Below, in pieces: positions 55,488 through 63,851 of a DNA stretch of 64,000 bases; position 1 is the stretch's first letter; each line of letters starts with the position of its first letter. The DNA is taken from the NCBI RefSeq assembly GCF_023716485.1, contig NZ_CP092418.1, positions 4,000,501-4,064,500 of the forward strand. The letters run 5' to 3'. This DNA comes from Microbulbifer variabilis (GTDB lineage: Bacteria; Pseudomonadota; Gammaproteobacteria; Pseudomonadales; Cellvibrionaceae). The translations under genes were made by a program, and so were the position numbers. The notes below the pieces were generated by a model. The model was not told the origin of the DNA, made no database searches, and was given only the letters and a program-made list of their open reading frames with translations.

Positions 55488-56515
55488 TAATTGAAGAACT
55501 CAACCGCGCTCACCGGGTGCAGGTGCGCTACCGAATGGAAGGTGAAAAGTTCACCCTGGGCCGCGCCTATAGCAACGATGCGATCTTGGAAGACATCCAC
55601 ACAGATGGGCGCCATGCAGAAATTCGTCGGGAAGAAGATGGCAGTTATATTCTGCACGATTTGAATACGGTGAATGGCAGCCAGCTACTGGGGAATCTGA
55701 AAGACCGATCGGTTAAGCCGGGGGAGATCTCCTCCCATCAGATTACCTCTGGGGATCTAATACAATGTGGTAAGTCGCGCTTACGAATATTTAATTGCGA
55801 TGACGATGTTGCCGAGGCTACCCCTCTGCATTCGCTGGAAAACCTGTTTGCCAGCCTATCCAACCCTCTGTACGCCACACTCCTGGTACTCGCCGTAGCT
55901 CTGTCCACGGTACTGCTCAGCTACCTCGGCTACGCGCGTACTTATCAGTGGACCATCGCCGTCAACATCTTAGTCAGTGCGGTGATCGGCTTGGTGATTT
56001 ATGCGGGTGCCTGGGCTTTTGTAGGCAGGGTGGTACGCCACGAAACACACTTTTTTGCTCACCTTTCCATCGCCGCTATGGGCGTACTCACTTACGCCGT
56101 CTGGGAGTGGTTCGGCAGTATACTGAATTACAACTTCGCCATAGGGGATACCATGGAGGTTCTGGACTTCCTGGTACTCGCTGTCATTTTGCCCACTATG
56201 CTCTGGTGCGCTTGTTATCTGGCCACCAACCTAGGGCGCGCCTGGCGCTGGGCGGTAGCACTAGTACTGCCGCTCGGCTTTTTAGGCCTCAGTCTGGTGG
56301 AAACGATCAGCTCGATCGATGACTTCCGAGAAACACCGGCGCTCTCCACTGAGCTCAAATACGATAATATGCTGTTGCGTAAACCGGTGCCCATGCAGGA
56401 ATTTATCACCGGTTCGGCCGCACTATTTGATATTCCTATCAAAAAAGAAGAGCCGGAAAATGAGAGCAAGGAGAGCTCTTCCGCAGAAAACGAGAACGTA
56501 GAGGTAGAGCAGTGA
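55478..56515 (+). CDS. membrane FHA-domain protein
   Basis: A 345-residue protein. The N-terminal FHA domain (about 20-100) has KFTLGRAYSNDAILEDIHTDGRHAEIRREEDGSYILHDLNTVNGSQL: Arg, Gly-Arg-His and Asn at the phosphothreonine pocket. About five hydrophobic helices follow (about 130-270). A C-terminal segment after the last helix (about 275-345) is acidic (KKEEPENESKESSSAENENVEVEQ). It overlaps the protease gene (10 bases) and hisC (4 bases). It may tether phosphorylated partners of the nearby kinase at the membrane. Function is otherwise unknown. Confidence 0.82.
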   Translation: MALIIEELNRAHRVQVRYRMEGEKFTLGRAYSNDAILEDIHTDGRHAEIRREEDGSYILHDLNTVNGSQLLGNLKDRSVKPGEISSHQITSGDLIQCGKSRLRIFNCDDDVAEATPLHSLENLFASLSNPLYATLLVLAVALSTVLLSYLGYARTYQWTIAVNILVSAVIGLVIYAGAWAFVGRVVRHETHFFAHLSIAAMGVLTYAVWEWFGSILNYNFAIGDTMEVLDFLVLAVILPTMLWCACYLATNLGRAWRWAVALVLPLGFLGLSLVETISSIDDFRETPALSTELKYDNMLLRKPVPMQEFITGSAALFDIPIKKEEPENESKESSSAENENVEVEQ

Positions 56516-57585
56516 ATACAGTGTTTTGGAGCCCCGGCCTGGAACAGTTGGAACCTTACACTCCCGGTGAGCAGCCCAGCGGTACAACTCTGATTAAACT
56601 GAACACCAACGAGAACCCCTACCCCGCTTCGCCCCGAGCCCTGGCACTATTGGCACAGAAAGATTTTGCCGACGCCCTGCGTCGCTATCCCGACCCAGAG
56701 TCCTGTGAGTTGCGCGCAGCCATTGCCACGCGATATGGACTGAATGACAGGCAAGTTTTCGTCGGTAATGGCTCCGATGAGGTTCTAGCGCTGAGTTTTT
56801 ATAGCTTTTTCCGCCGCAACGAACCCTTACTGTTTCCCGATATCACCTACAGCTTCTACCCGGTGTACTGCCAGCTTTTCGACATAGAGTCCCGCAGTAT
56901 TCCCCTCTCAGAAGATTTTAGTCTCAATGTGGAGGATTTCTCGGGTACTGCCGCTGGAATTATTATCCCCAATCCCAACGCCCCGACAGGACGCCACTTA
57001 TCACTCGATAGAATTGAAGCACTACTGCAGCTACAACCAGAGCGAGTGGTGATCATTGATGAAGCCTACATCGATTTTGGGGGGGAAAGCGCCACCCAAT
57101 TGATCGAGCAATACCCCAATCTGCTGGTCATTCACACCCTGTCTAAGTCTTATGCTCTGGCAGGTCTGCGCCTCGGCTTTGCTATGGGGCAGGAACACCT
57201 GATTGAGGGGCTGCTGCGCGCCAAGAACTCATTCAATTCTTATCCTATCGATGCCATCGCACAGGAAGTGGCTACTGCAGCCATCCGCGATAGGGCTTGG
57301 CATGAAAACAACTGCAGCAAGGTTGTCGCCACACGCTCTCGCACAGAAGAGGCACTGCTTGAACTGGGGTTTGAAGTTATACCTTCCAAAGCGAATTTCA
57401 TACTGGCGAAGCCCCCTGCCCCTGGTGCCGAGGCCCTCTACCTGGCACTGCGCGAACTGGGCATTCTGGTGAGATACTTCAATAAGCCCCGCATCAGTGA
57501 ATACCTGCGTATCTCTATTGGCACAGATCAGGAAATGGACCAACTGATAGGGAACTGTAAAGAGATACTTGCGTCACAGAGCTAG
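56512..57585 (+). CDS. hisC: histidinol-phosphate aminotransferase
   Basis: A 357-residue fold-type I PLP enzyme that transfers an amino group to imidazole acetol phosphate in histidine synthesis. Motifs are LNTNENPYPASPRAL, FVGNGSDEVLAL, IPNPNAPTGRHL, IDEAYIDFGG and the Schiff-base Lys in HTLSKSYALAGLRLGFA (about 213), with EYLRISIGT near the C-terminus. It overlaps the membrane FHA gene by 4 bases, an odd neighbour for a biosynthetic gene. It is not within a his operon here. Related broad-specificity aminotransferases exist, so histidine synthesis is likely but not certain. Confidence 0.9.
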   Translation: MNTVFWSPGLEQLEPYTPGEQPSGTTLIKLNTNENPYPASPRALALLAQKDFADALRRYPDPESCELRAAIATRYGLNDRQVFVGNGSDEVLALSFYSFFRRNEPLLFPDITYSFYPVYCQLFDIESRSIPLSEDFSLNVEDFSGTAAGIIIPNPNAPTGRHLSLDRIEALLQLQPERVVIIDEAYIDFGGESATQLIEQYPNLLVIHTLSKSYALAGLRLGFAMGQEHLIEGLLRAKNSFNSYPIDAIAQEVATAAIRDRAWHENNCSKVVATRSRTEEALLELGFEVIPSKANFILAKPPAPGAEALYLALRELGILVRYFNKPRISEYLRISIGTDQEMDQLIGNCKEILASQS

Positions 57586-57661
57586 TAAACTGTCAGTCTA
57601 TACTCGTCGGGTCCGCGCCCAGCGCAACCCGACCACCAGACTTATCGGTAACTAGGGATTT

Positions 57662-58570
57662 ATGTCTCTCTTATTTAATCGCCCCAAACTGTTCGCCAAT
57701 ACCAAGCTCTTCGCCAGCGCTCTGGCTCTAGCCACCGCCATCCTGAGCTATCAGGCCCAGGCCAACCCCTGGGAGGAGAGTGAGAGCCCCAGCGCACAGA
57801 ACCCAGCCAGCATAGGCACCTATACCAATGGCTGTCTCGCGGGAGGAGAAACCCTGCCTCTACGTGGCGAGGGCTATCAACTGGTGCGCACCGGCCGCGA
57901 TCGCCACTTCGCCCATCCGGACACCATCGCCTTCCTCAAGGACTTTTCCCGGAGTGTTGCACGGAATAATCTCGGCAGAATTCAGATCGGCGATATGTCC
58001 ATGGCGCGAGGTGGTCCCTTTGGCAGTGGAGGGCACAGTAGCCATCAGACCGGCCTTGATGTGGATATTTGGTTTTCACAAGACAAGCGCGCCGCAGAGC
58101 GGGCACTGACAGAGTGGGAGCGCGATAATATCTCCGCTATCCCTCTGGCGGATACCCGCGAACATCGCTTGGTCAAAGAAAATTGGGACGAACGAGTCCC
58201 CAAGATCCTGCGTATGGCCGCAAAGGATCAGCGGGTAGAGCGGATTTTTGTCCATCCCACCATCAAGCGTCACTTATGTGAAATTTCGGGCGTCGACAAT
58301 GATTGGCTACGCAAAGTACGCCCTTGGTGGGGACACAATTACCATTTTCATGTGCGGCTTGCCTGCCCGGCCGGCAGCAGTGACTGCAAGCCTCAGGCTC
58401 CAGTGCGCACCACACCCTGCGGTAATGACCTGGACTGGTGGTTCAGCGAAGAATTCTACGCAATACTGAACGGCACTAAGGCCCAGCCGACAAAACCCAA
58501 ACCCAAGACGATGCCGCAGCAGTGCCAGCAGGTTTTACTGGCGCCTCCAGCTGGCACCACGATGGAATAA
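57662..58570 (+). CDS. mepA: penicillin-insensitive murein endopeptidase
   Basis: A 302-residue exported LAS-type metallopeptidase that cleaves D-Ala-meso-DAP cross-links in peptidoglycan. Signal peptide at about 1-35 (SYQAQANPW). Zinc-site and catalytic residues are in GGHSSHQTGLDVDIWF (His, Asp, about 124-139), FVHPTIKRHLC and WWGHNYHFHVRLACP (about 223-237). Conserved Cys pairs are present (NGCLAGG, LCEI, LACPAGSSDCK, TPCG, QQCQQ). Four bases separate it from the ddl-like gene, so both may form a cell-wall operon. Confidence 0.94.
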   Translation: MSLLFNRPKLFANTKLFASALALATAILSYQAQANPWEESESPSAQNPASIGTYTNGCLAGGETLPLRGEGYQLVRTGRDRHFAHPDTIAFLKDFSRSVARNNLGRIQIGDMSMARGGPFGSGGHSSHQTGLDVDIWFSQDKRAAERALTEWERDNISAIPLADTREHRLVKENWDERVPKILRMAAKDQRVERIFVHPTIKRHLCEISGVDNDWLRKVRPWWGHNYHFHVRLACPAGSSDCKPQAPVRTTPCGNDLDWWFSEEFYAILNGTKAQPTKPKPKTMPQQCQQVLLAPPAGTTME

Positions 58571-58574
58571 CTTT

Positions 58575-59579
58575 ATGATCAACACCTTGCTTATCTGCGG
58601 CGGTGGCAGCAGCGAGCACGAAGTGTCCTTGCGCACCGCAGATTTTATTGAAGGACAATTGGCCGAATCCGAAGATATCGCCCTGATGCGAGTTGAGATG
58701 GATGCTAGCGGCTGCCTGACTGATAAAGAAGGTCGCGTCTATCATATCTTTTACGATGGCAAGATTCGCGATGAAGCCGGCAATGCCTGGGATGTGGATT
58801 ACGTCATCCCAGCAATTCACGGTTACCCAGGAGAAACTGGCGACCTGCAATCCCAGCTCGAGATGTTCGGCATCCCCTATTTCGGTTCAGCACCGGAGGC
58901 GAGCAAAATTTGTTTTAACAAGATTAAAACGAAAATGTGGCTGAGCGCGCTAGGGATCGATAACACCCCCTATCTGTTTCTACACAGCCTGGAGGCTGAA
59001 GAGTTGAGTAAGGCCCACGCCGCACTGGAAGAGTGGGAAGCGGTCTTTATCAAAGCTTCAAACCAGGGTTCCTCGGTGGGCTGCTTTAAAGTCAGCCATA
59101 AGGAAGATTTGGAAGATGCAATCGCAGAAGCCTTTACCCTCTCATCCTATGTATTGGTAGAAAAAGCCCTCAATGCCCGCGAACTCGAGGTGGCAGTTTA
59201 CACTTATGGCGAAGAGCTCATAGCCACTCATCCCGGTGAGGTCCGCGCGCCAGCAGATACTTTTTATACCTATAAGGAAAAATATGCCGCAGGCAGTCGC
59301 GCCGAGACGTTTATTAAAGCTGAGGGTCTGAGCGAAGAGCAATTGGCTTGGATTCAGGAAGTTTCGATACGTACTTTTAAGGCCCTAAAGCTGAAAGATC
59401 TCTCTCGCATCGATTTTTTCCTAACAGACGAAGGGGAGCTCTACCTAAATGAAGTCAATACTTTCCCCGGAATGACCCCCAACTCTATGTTCCCCAAAAT
59501 GATGCAAAACCATGGCCATGATTTTACTGAATATCTGACGGGTCAAATTCGTTCCGCGGTAAAACAATCGCTTAAATAA
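58575..59579 (+). CDS. ddl: D-alanine-D-alanine ligase family protein
   Basis: A 334-residue ATP-grasp ligase. CGGGSSEHEVSLRTA at the N-terminus, VIPAIHGYPGETGDLQSQLEMFGIPYFGS (substrate loop), KASNQGSSVGCFKV (ATP-binding glycine loop), ELEVAVY and LYLNEVNTFPGMTPNSMFPKM (metal and D-Ala site) are all present. It would make D-Ala-D-Ala for peptidoglycan. It follows mepA by 4 bases. The window lacks the usual mur/fts cluster, so it may be a second ligase (DdlA-type). It ends at a strong bidirectional terminator. Confidence 0.92.
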   Translation: MINTLLICGGGSSEHEVSLRTADFIEGQLAESEDIALMRVEMDASGCLTDKEGRVYHIFYDGKIRDEAGNAWDVDYVIPAIHGYPGETGDLQSQLEMFGIPYFGSAPEASKICFNKIKTKMWLSALGIDNTPYLFLHSLEAEELSKAHAALEEWEAVFIKASNQGSSVGCFKVSHKEDLEDAIAEAFTLSSYVLVEKALNARELEVAVYTYGEELIATHPGEVRAPADTFYTYKEKYAAGSRAETFIKAEGLSEEQLAWIQEVSIRTFKALKLKDLSRIDFFLTDEGELYLNEVNTFPGMTPNSMFPKMMQNHGHDFTEYLTGQIRSAVKQSLK

Positions 59580-59607
59580 ATACTACCTTGAACCCCACTC
59601 AGAAAAT

Positions 59608-59649
59608 TGACATTAAAAAAAGGGGCAATAGCCCCTTTTTTTAATGTCA
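59608..59649. terminator. bidirectional intrinsic terminator
   Basis: A perfect 19-bp stem, TGACATT + seven A + GGGGC (59608-59626) with GCCCC + seven T + AATGTCA (59631-59649), and loop AATA. The A/T run makes it work in both directions, ending ddl from the left and the HNH nuclease gene from the right. Confidence 0.93.
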
Positions 59650-59664
59650 GTAAACGAAACACAA

Positions 59665-60234
59665 CTAGTGCAACAACCAATCCTGTTGCCGTCTACGGGA
59701 AAATTGGCTGCGCAGAAACTCCATCTGATCCCCGCGAATCCGCTCACTATTAATCAAAGCCAGATATTCTGCAGCATTGGGACAAAAGGGCAGAGCCAGT
59801 AATTCCATATCAATATCTTCAAGTAAAAAATTGCCCTTATGCTGATTACAGCGGCGACAGGCTGTGACCACATTTTCCCAAGAGTCCATCCCTCCCTTCG
59901 ACACTGGGATAACATGATCTCGAGTTAGCTCAGCTGACTTAAAAATACTCCCGCAGTAGAGGCAGGTGTGCACATCACGAAAAAAAAGTGCGCGGTTTGT
60001 AAGCGGCGGACGGTTGCGTGGCCGCGCCATTCGAGCACCGCCACAGGCGATAATTGATGCCAGATCCAGGGCCGAACGCTCTCCACTCCGATTAAACCCG
60101 CCCCTTACCCTCTGTACTATGCCCCCCAAAGACCAGGTAACCAGATCCCGGACGTATAAACAGGAAGCCTCCTGCCAAGTGAGCCAGTCCAATGGCTGTC
60201 CCGCCAAATTCAGGCGCAAAATGCGTGCTTGCAT
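59665..60234 (-). CDS. HNH endonuclease family protein
   Basis: A 189-residue protein with a central HNH zinc-finger nuclease fold: CLYCGSIF (first Cys pair, about 94-97), LTRDHVIPVSKGGMDSWENVVTACRRCNQHKGN (about 107-140), i.e. the DH...N...H catalytic core and the second Cys pair. The N-terminal part (QARILRLNLAGQPLDWLTWQEA) is the usual extension of this housekeeping HNH group found in many proteobacteria. It is not in a restriction or toxin context. The substrate is unknown. Confidence 0.88.
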   Translation of the reverse strand: MQARILRLNLAGQPLDWLTWQEASCLYVRDLVTWSLGGIVQRVRGGFNRSGERSALDLASIIACGGARMARPRNRPPLTNRALFFRDVHTCLYCGSIFKSAELTRDHVIPVSKGGMDSWENVVTACRRCNQHKGNFLLEDIDMELLALPFCPNAAEYLALINSERIRGDQMEFLRSQFSRRRQQDWLLH

Positions 60235-60703
60235 GACTTCGCCTCCCCACAGTTAGACAGAAGAACCCGGCCTACTACTACAGCTAACCAAGCGGATGCT
60301 TTTCCGGCACTCAAGTATCTGATTTGACATGCTGCCTGGAAGAAAGAGATAGATAAATAAGACTGAACTTGAGAGTCCAGTTTGGATAAGGCGTTAAAGT
60401 GATAAGGGCGATAACCCGCTGATGATTTCAATGACGAGAGGACAAGAGTCCGGCAGTGAGAGAATGCCAGAGCGTAAACGGGCACTGCTAATGATTGATT
60501 GCTGAATGCGCCATCCTCCACCGGCCCGAGCAATAATGGCCGACCTCTCATCATTAAAGCGGATAAATATTACAAATTCCAGACAGAAGCAGACCTGGCT
60601 TTAAAAAAGTACCGACCGTGAATAATTAACGATTAGAGAGAGCGAAGATTAAGTAAAGAATTACTATTAAAAGTTATTTGAACAAATATAAAGTCTTCGA
60701 TCA
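60235..60703. other. intergenic region left of the Rsm-type RNA
   Basis: About 470 bases before the sRNA terminator with no credible coding frame. The 345-base minus-strand frame here has no ribosome-binding site or recognisable pattern. The region must contain the HNH gene promoter. Confidence 0.4.
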
Positions 60704-60831
60704 TGTAAAACACCGCCCAGGCAATCCGGCCCGGGCGGTGCGTCTCACAGGATGGTGCCCATATCCTTAGGGCGAGCGGCGCATTCCTTTTATCCTTTGC
60801 CGCAGAGTTGCAGTCCCTTTTGCGTCCCTGC
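60704..60831 (-). ncRNA. Rsm-type (RsmY/RsmZ-like) CsrA-sequestering small RNA
   Basis: About 128 nt on the minus strand from a CATAAT -10 element (60838-60843 on the plus strand) to an intrinsic terminator (CACCGCCC/GGGCGGTG, 60711-60740, then TTTT). It has six GGA motifs, mostly AGGGA/AAGGA, in predicted loops: GCAG...CTGC enclosing two, GCGGC...GCCGC enclosing AAAGGATAAAAGGA, and GCCC-TAAGGATAT-GGGC with one in the loop. Size, motif spacing, loop placement and the GacA-like box upstream match RsmX/Y/Z RNAs, which titrate the translational repressor CsrA/RsmA. The RNA is probably activated by a GacS/GacA system encoded elsewhere. Confidence 0.8.
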
Positions 60832-60886
60832 CAGTTAATTATGGACATTAGGCGAAAAAAGAGTAGGGGTAATCTGCTGAATTTTA

Positions 60887-60904
60887 TGTAAGACATATCT
60901 CACA
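60887..60904. promoter_or_regulatory. GacA-like box upstream of the Rsm-type RNA
   Basis: TGTAAG-ACATAT-CTCACA on the plus strand is one mismatch from the consensus TGTAAG-N6-CTTACA for the response regulator GacA (UvrY/VarA). Its centre lies about 64 bases upstream of the predicted RNA start. It is also 72 bases before the ATG of the divergent sugar dehydrogenase gene and could affect both. Confidence 0.72.
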
Positions 60905-60975
60905 AGGTGAAATATTTCTTTAATAAATGAGAGGGAGACTCGATGAGTACACTGTGCTAAAACGGAGCTCAGTGC

Positions 60976-62514
60976 ATGAGCGCGGCCACTATAAACACCT
61001 TTATTTCAAGTTCAATCGAAACAGGGAAAAAGACGTTGAAATATACGCTAATTTTTTTGCTTATCTTCAGCGCCGTTATTTCAAGCGCCTTCACAGCAGT
61101 CTCTTCGGGTATTAGTGTTCCCTGGCGCCAAATCATTGGAGGCGCGAAAATCAGCGAGCAGGAGGTCACTCAAAATTTAACAGCCGCCACTGGCTATCAA
61201 CTACAACTATTTACAGATAATGTGCCCAATGCTCGCTGGCTGGCAATAACCCGTTCGGGGGATATCCTCGTATCCCAACCCAAGAAGGGACAGGTTTCCC
61301 TGTTAACCCCCGATCGTAACGGTGATGGACGCGCCGACAGCCAACGCATATTAATTGGAGACTTAAACCGCCCACACGGACTTCTACTGCATGAGAACTG
61401 GCTATATATAGCGGAAAGCGATGCTGTAGGCAGAGTGCCCTTTGATCACTCCGATGCCCGCCTGGCAGGGCGTTACCAGAGAATCGTCGAAGGCTTGGCA
61501 GACAGCGGCCATTGGACCAAAACCCTTGAAAAGGGGCCGGATGGCTGGCTGTACCTCAGTAGCGGTTCCAGCTGTAACGTCTGTGTAGAAAAAGATCGTC
61601 GACGCGCCAGTATTATGCGCCTGCGTCCCGATGGCAGTGACCTCAAAATATTCGCCACCGGCCTGCGCAATAGTGTGGGGTTTGACTGGTCACCCAAAGA
61701 TGGCGGCCTCTATGCCACAGATAATGGTCGCGACTGGCTGGGTGACAACCTGCCACCCGATGAGCTCAACCTTATCCAAGCCGACAAATTCTACGGCTGG
61801 CCCTACGCCTATGGTGACCGGGTACCGGACCCGGACTTTATCGACGATGAAGACCCCACCATCAAAGAAATGATTGCCGCTTCCCTCCCCCCTGTACACG
61901 AGTTCGCCGCACATAATGCCCCTCTAGGCATCCGCTTCCTGCGAAGTCCGGAACAACCGACAGGTTATCGCGGTGCTGCCTTAGTAGCACTGCACGGTTC
62001 CTGGAACAGAAGCGTGAAAGATGGTTACAAAGTGGTATCTCTACACTGGGATGAAGGCGGGAAAATCACCCAACGGGATTTCCTCTGGGGCTTCCTCAGC
62101 AACAACCGCAAGGAGGTTTCTGGCAGGCCAGTGGCAATTGCCGAAGATGGCAAGGGCAATATTTATATTTCAGACGATTACGCGGGGGCCATCTATCGTC
62201 TCTCACCCACCGCTACCCCACAAAAAGTAAAGTTATCCGCGGAGAGAACACCTACCACACCTAGGGTACCCAAAAAACCGCCACCAACCGATGCCACCGC
62301 CGCGCGCGAGGGAAGAGCGCTATACCTGAGCCACAATTGTGCGCAGTGCCACCAGCAACAGGTACCATTAGCAGGGCTCAACAAAAAGTACACCGTGCAA
62401 AGCCTGGCGGACTATTTTGATACGCCACCCCCCCCGATGCCCAGATATGATTTCACCGAGGAGCAGAAAAAAGCATTGGCCCACTACCTGCTTTCAAGGG
62501 AGGCTTTGCAATAA
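60976..62514 (+). CDS. glucose/sorbosone dehydrogenase-like protein with C-terminal cytochrome c domain
   Basis: A 512-residue exported protein. A hydrophobic N-terminal anchor or signal (about 22-45) precedes a six-bladed PQQ-type sugar dehydrogenase beta-propeller (about 65-415): GDILVSQP, NRPHGLLLHENWLYIAE, GPDGWLYLSSGSSCNVC, GLRNSVGFDWSP and NGRDWLGDNLPPDELN. A Pro/Thr linker leads to a small cytochrome c domain (about 435-512) with the heme motif CAQCH and a possible Met ligand in PPPPMPRYD. Electrons from the sugar site would pass to the fused heme. GGAG precedes the start. No PQQ synthesis genes are in the window. Confidence 0.88.
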   Translation: MSAATINTFISSSIETGKKTLKYTLIFLLIFSAVISSAFTAVSSGISVPWRQIIGGAKISEQEVTQNLTAATGYQLQLFTDNVPNARWLAITRSGDILVSQPKKGQVSLLTPDRNGDGRADSQRILIGDLNRPHGLLLHENWLYIAESDAVGRVPFDHSDARLAGRYQRIVEGLADSGHWTKTLEKGPDGWLYLSSGSSCNVCVEKDRRRASIMRLRPDGSDLKIFATGLRNSVGFDWSPKDGGLYATDNGRDWLGDNLPPDELNLIQADKFYGWPYAYGDRVPDPDFIDDEDPTIKEMIAASLPPVHEFAAHNAPLGIRFLRSPEQPTGYRGAALVALHGSWNRSVKDGYKVVSLHWDEGGKITQRDFLWGFLSNNRKEVSGRPVAIAEDGKGNIYISDDYAGAIYRLSPTATPQKVKLSAERTPTTPRVPKKPPPTDATAAREGRALYLSHNCAQCHQQQVPLAGLNKKYTVQSLADYFDTPPPPMPRYDFTEEQKKALAHYLLSREALQ

Positions 62515-62596
62515 CTCCCTCTTACCCCTTACTCCGTGCCAATTGACCCCTGCCGCGCCAGCGGCTAAGGTTGCCCCGCAATTACGAGGCGATGCT

Positions 62597-62848
62597 ATGG
62601 TGGCAAAGAAAAAATCGGCAAGTTTTGAACAGAGCCTGGAGGCTCTTGAAGAATTAGTAGAACGCCTGGAGGCAGGAGACCTGCCCCTGGAGGAGGCCCT
62701 GGCCGACTTTGAGCAAGGGGTCAAACTCACCCGTGAGTGCCAGAAAAAACTCGCCAGCGCCGAGCAAAAGGTCAAAATGCTGATGGAGGAGAACGGTAGT
62801 ATTCGCGAGTTGCCGTTCGAAGCCGATAACTCCTCAGGCGATTCCTAA
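62597..62848 (+). CDS. xseB: exodeoxyribonuclease VII small subunit
   Basis: An 83-residue helical protein. Start at ATG 62597, as the family begins (MVAKKKSASFEQSLEALEELVERLE); the frame is open upstream without support. LEAGDLPLEEALADFEQGVKLTRECQKKLASAEQKV is the XseB signature. It partners XseA to degrade single-stranded DNA. The stop is followed directly by the ispA GTG start, and dxs comes next, a conserved gammaproteobacterial gene order. Confidence 0.95.
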   Translation: MVAKKKSASFEQSLEALEELVERLEAGDLPLEEALADFEQGVKLTRECQKKLASAEQKVKMLMEENGSIRELPFEADNSSGDS

Positions 62849-63757
62849 GTGAGCTCCCCTACCCTGCCCGCCGAGCTGAGTGCATTCCTCAAGGATTCCT
62901 CCCAGCGTGTCGAAAGCCGTATCCGCGACACGCTGACAGAATCTATTCCCGGTGCCAATAAGCTCTTTGAGGCCATGCGCTATGCCGCACTGGGCCCTGG
63001 CAAACGCCTGCGCCCAGCACTCGTGTACGCCTGTGCCCAGGTCTTCCGTGGGGTGGATTTTGATCCTGCCAGATGCGACGCCAGCGCCGCTGCCCTTGAG
63101 TGCATCCACGCCTATTCACTGGTGCACGATGACCTGCCAGCCATGGATGATGACGACCTGCGCCGGGGTCGCCCCACTTGCCATATCGCCTACAACGAGG
63201 CCACCGCTATTCTCGCCGGTGATGCACTACAAACCCAGGCATTCGAACTGCTGTTGGCCGATAACACCGAACCCGCATTGAAGCTACTACTTATTGCGGA
63301 GCTCTCAAAGGCATCTGGCAGCCGGGGAATGGTTGCAGGTCAGGCCATCGACCTGGATTCTGTGGATAAAACCCTCACCCTAGCACAACTAGAAGCGATG
63401 CATCGCCTGAAAACTGGCGCCCTTATTCGCGCTAGTGCGCGCATGGGCGCGCTGCACGGTGGTGCTACCAGCGACCAACTGGAAGCGCTAACTCTCTACG
63501 CAGAAGCTATTGGCCTGGCTTTTCAGGTACAGGACGATATCCTTGACGTCACAGTAGATACTGCCATTCTGGGTAAAACTCAGGGCGCAGACGCCCTTCT
63601 CAACAAACCGACTTATGTCTCCCTATTGGGGCTCAAAGGCGCAAAAGAGAAGCTCCAGGGCTTGCGTGGGGAGGCTTTAAGTGCCCTTTCAACACTGCCC
63701 GGCGATACACTACTACTGAAGCAGCTGGCCGATTATATTGTCCAACGCGGCCACTAA
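62849..63757 (+). CDS. ispA: farnesyl diphosphate synthase
   Basis: A 302-residue prenyltransferase that condenses IPP with DMAPP/GPP to farnesyl diphosphate for quinones and undecaprenyl lipid. First Asp-rich motif in VHDDLPAMDDDDLRRGRPT (about 91-109), second in FQVQDDILDVT (about 227-237); LGPGKRLRPALVYA and GQAIDLDS are also typical. The start is GTG, directly following the xseB stop (TAAGTG), so translation is coupled. It is followed after 94 bases by dxs. Confidence 0.96.
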   Translation: MSSPTLPAELSAFLKDSSQRVESRIRDTLTESIPGANKLFEAMRYAALGPGKRLRPALVYACAQVFRGVDFDPARCDASAAALECIHAYSLVHDDLPAMDDDDLRRGRPTCHIAYNEATAILAGDALQTQAFELLLADNTEPALKLLLIAELSKASGSRGMVAGQAIDLDSVDKTLTLAQLEAMHRLKTGALIRASARMGALHGGATSDQLEALTLYAEAIGLAFQVQDDILDVTVDTAILGKTQGADALLNKPTYVSLLGLKGAKEKLQGLRGEALSALSTLPGDTLLLKQLADYIVQRGH

Positions 63758-63851
63758 GTCGGGATCTCTACCCCGTCATTGGGATGCAATATGCCCTTCA
63801 CAGGCATACAATCCCCTTCACTAATACCATCTGTAGCAATTGAACCGTTTG

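Noticed and set aside
60210..60554. 114-codon minus-strand open frame upstream of the HNH gene
   Set aside because: Overlaps the HNH start, with no family pattern or initiation signal. Treated as promoter DNA.
62417..62596. 60-codon extension of XseB
   Set aside because: It overlaps the end of the sugar dehydrogenase gene in another frame and is unlike any XseB; ATG 62597 fits the family.
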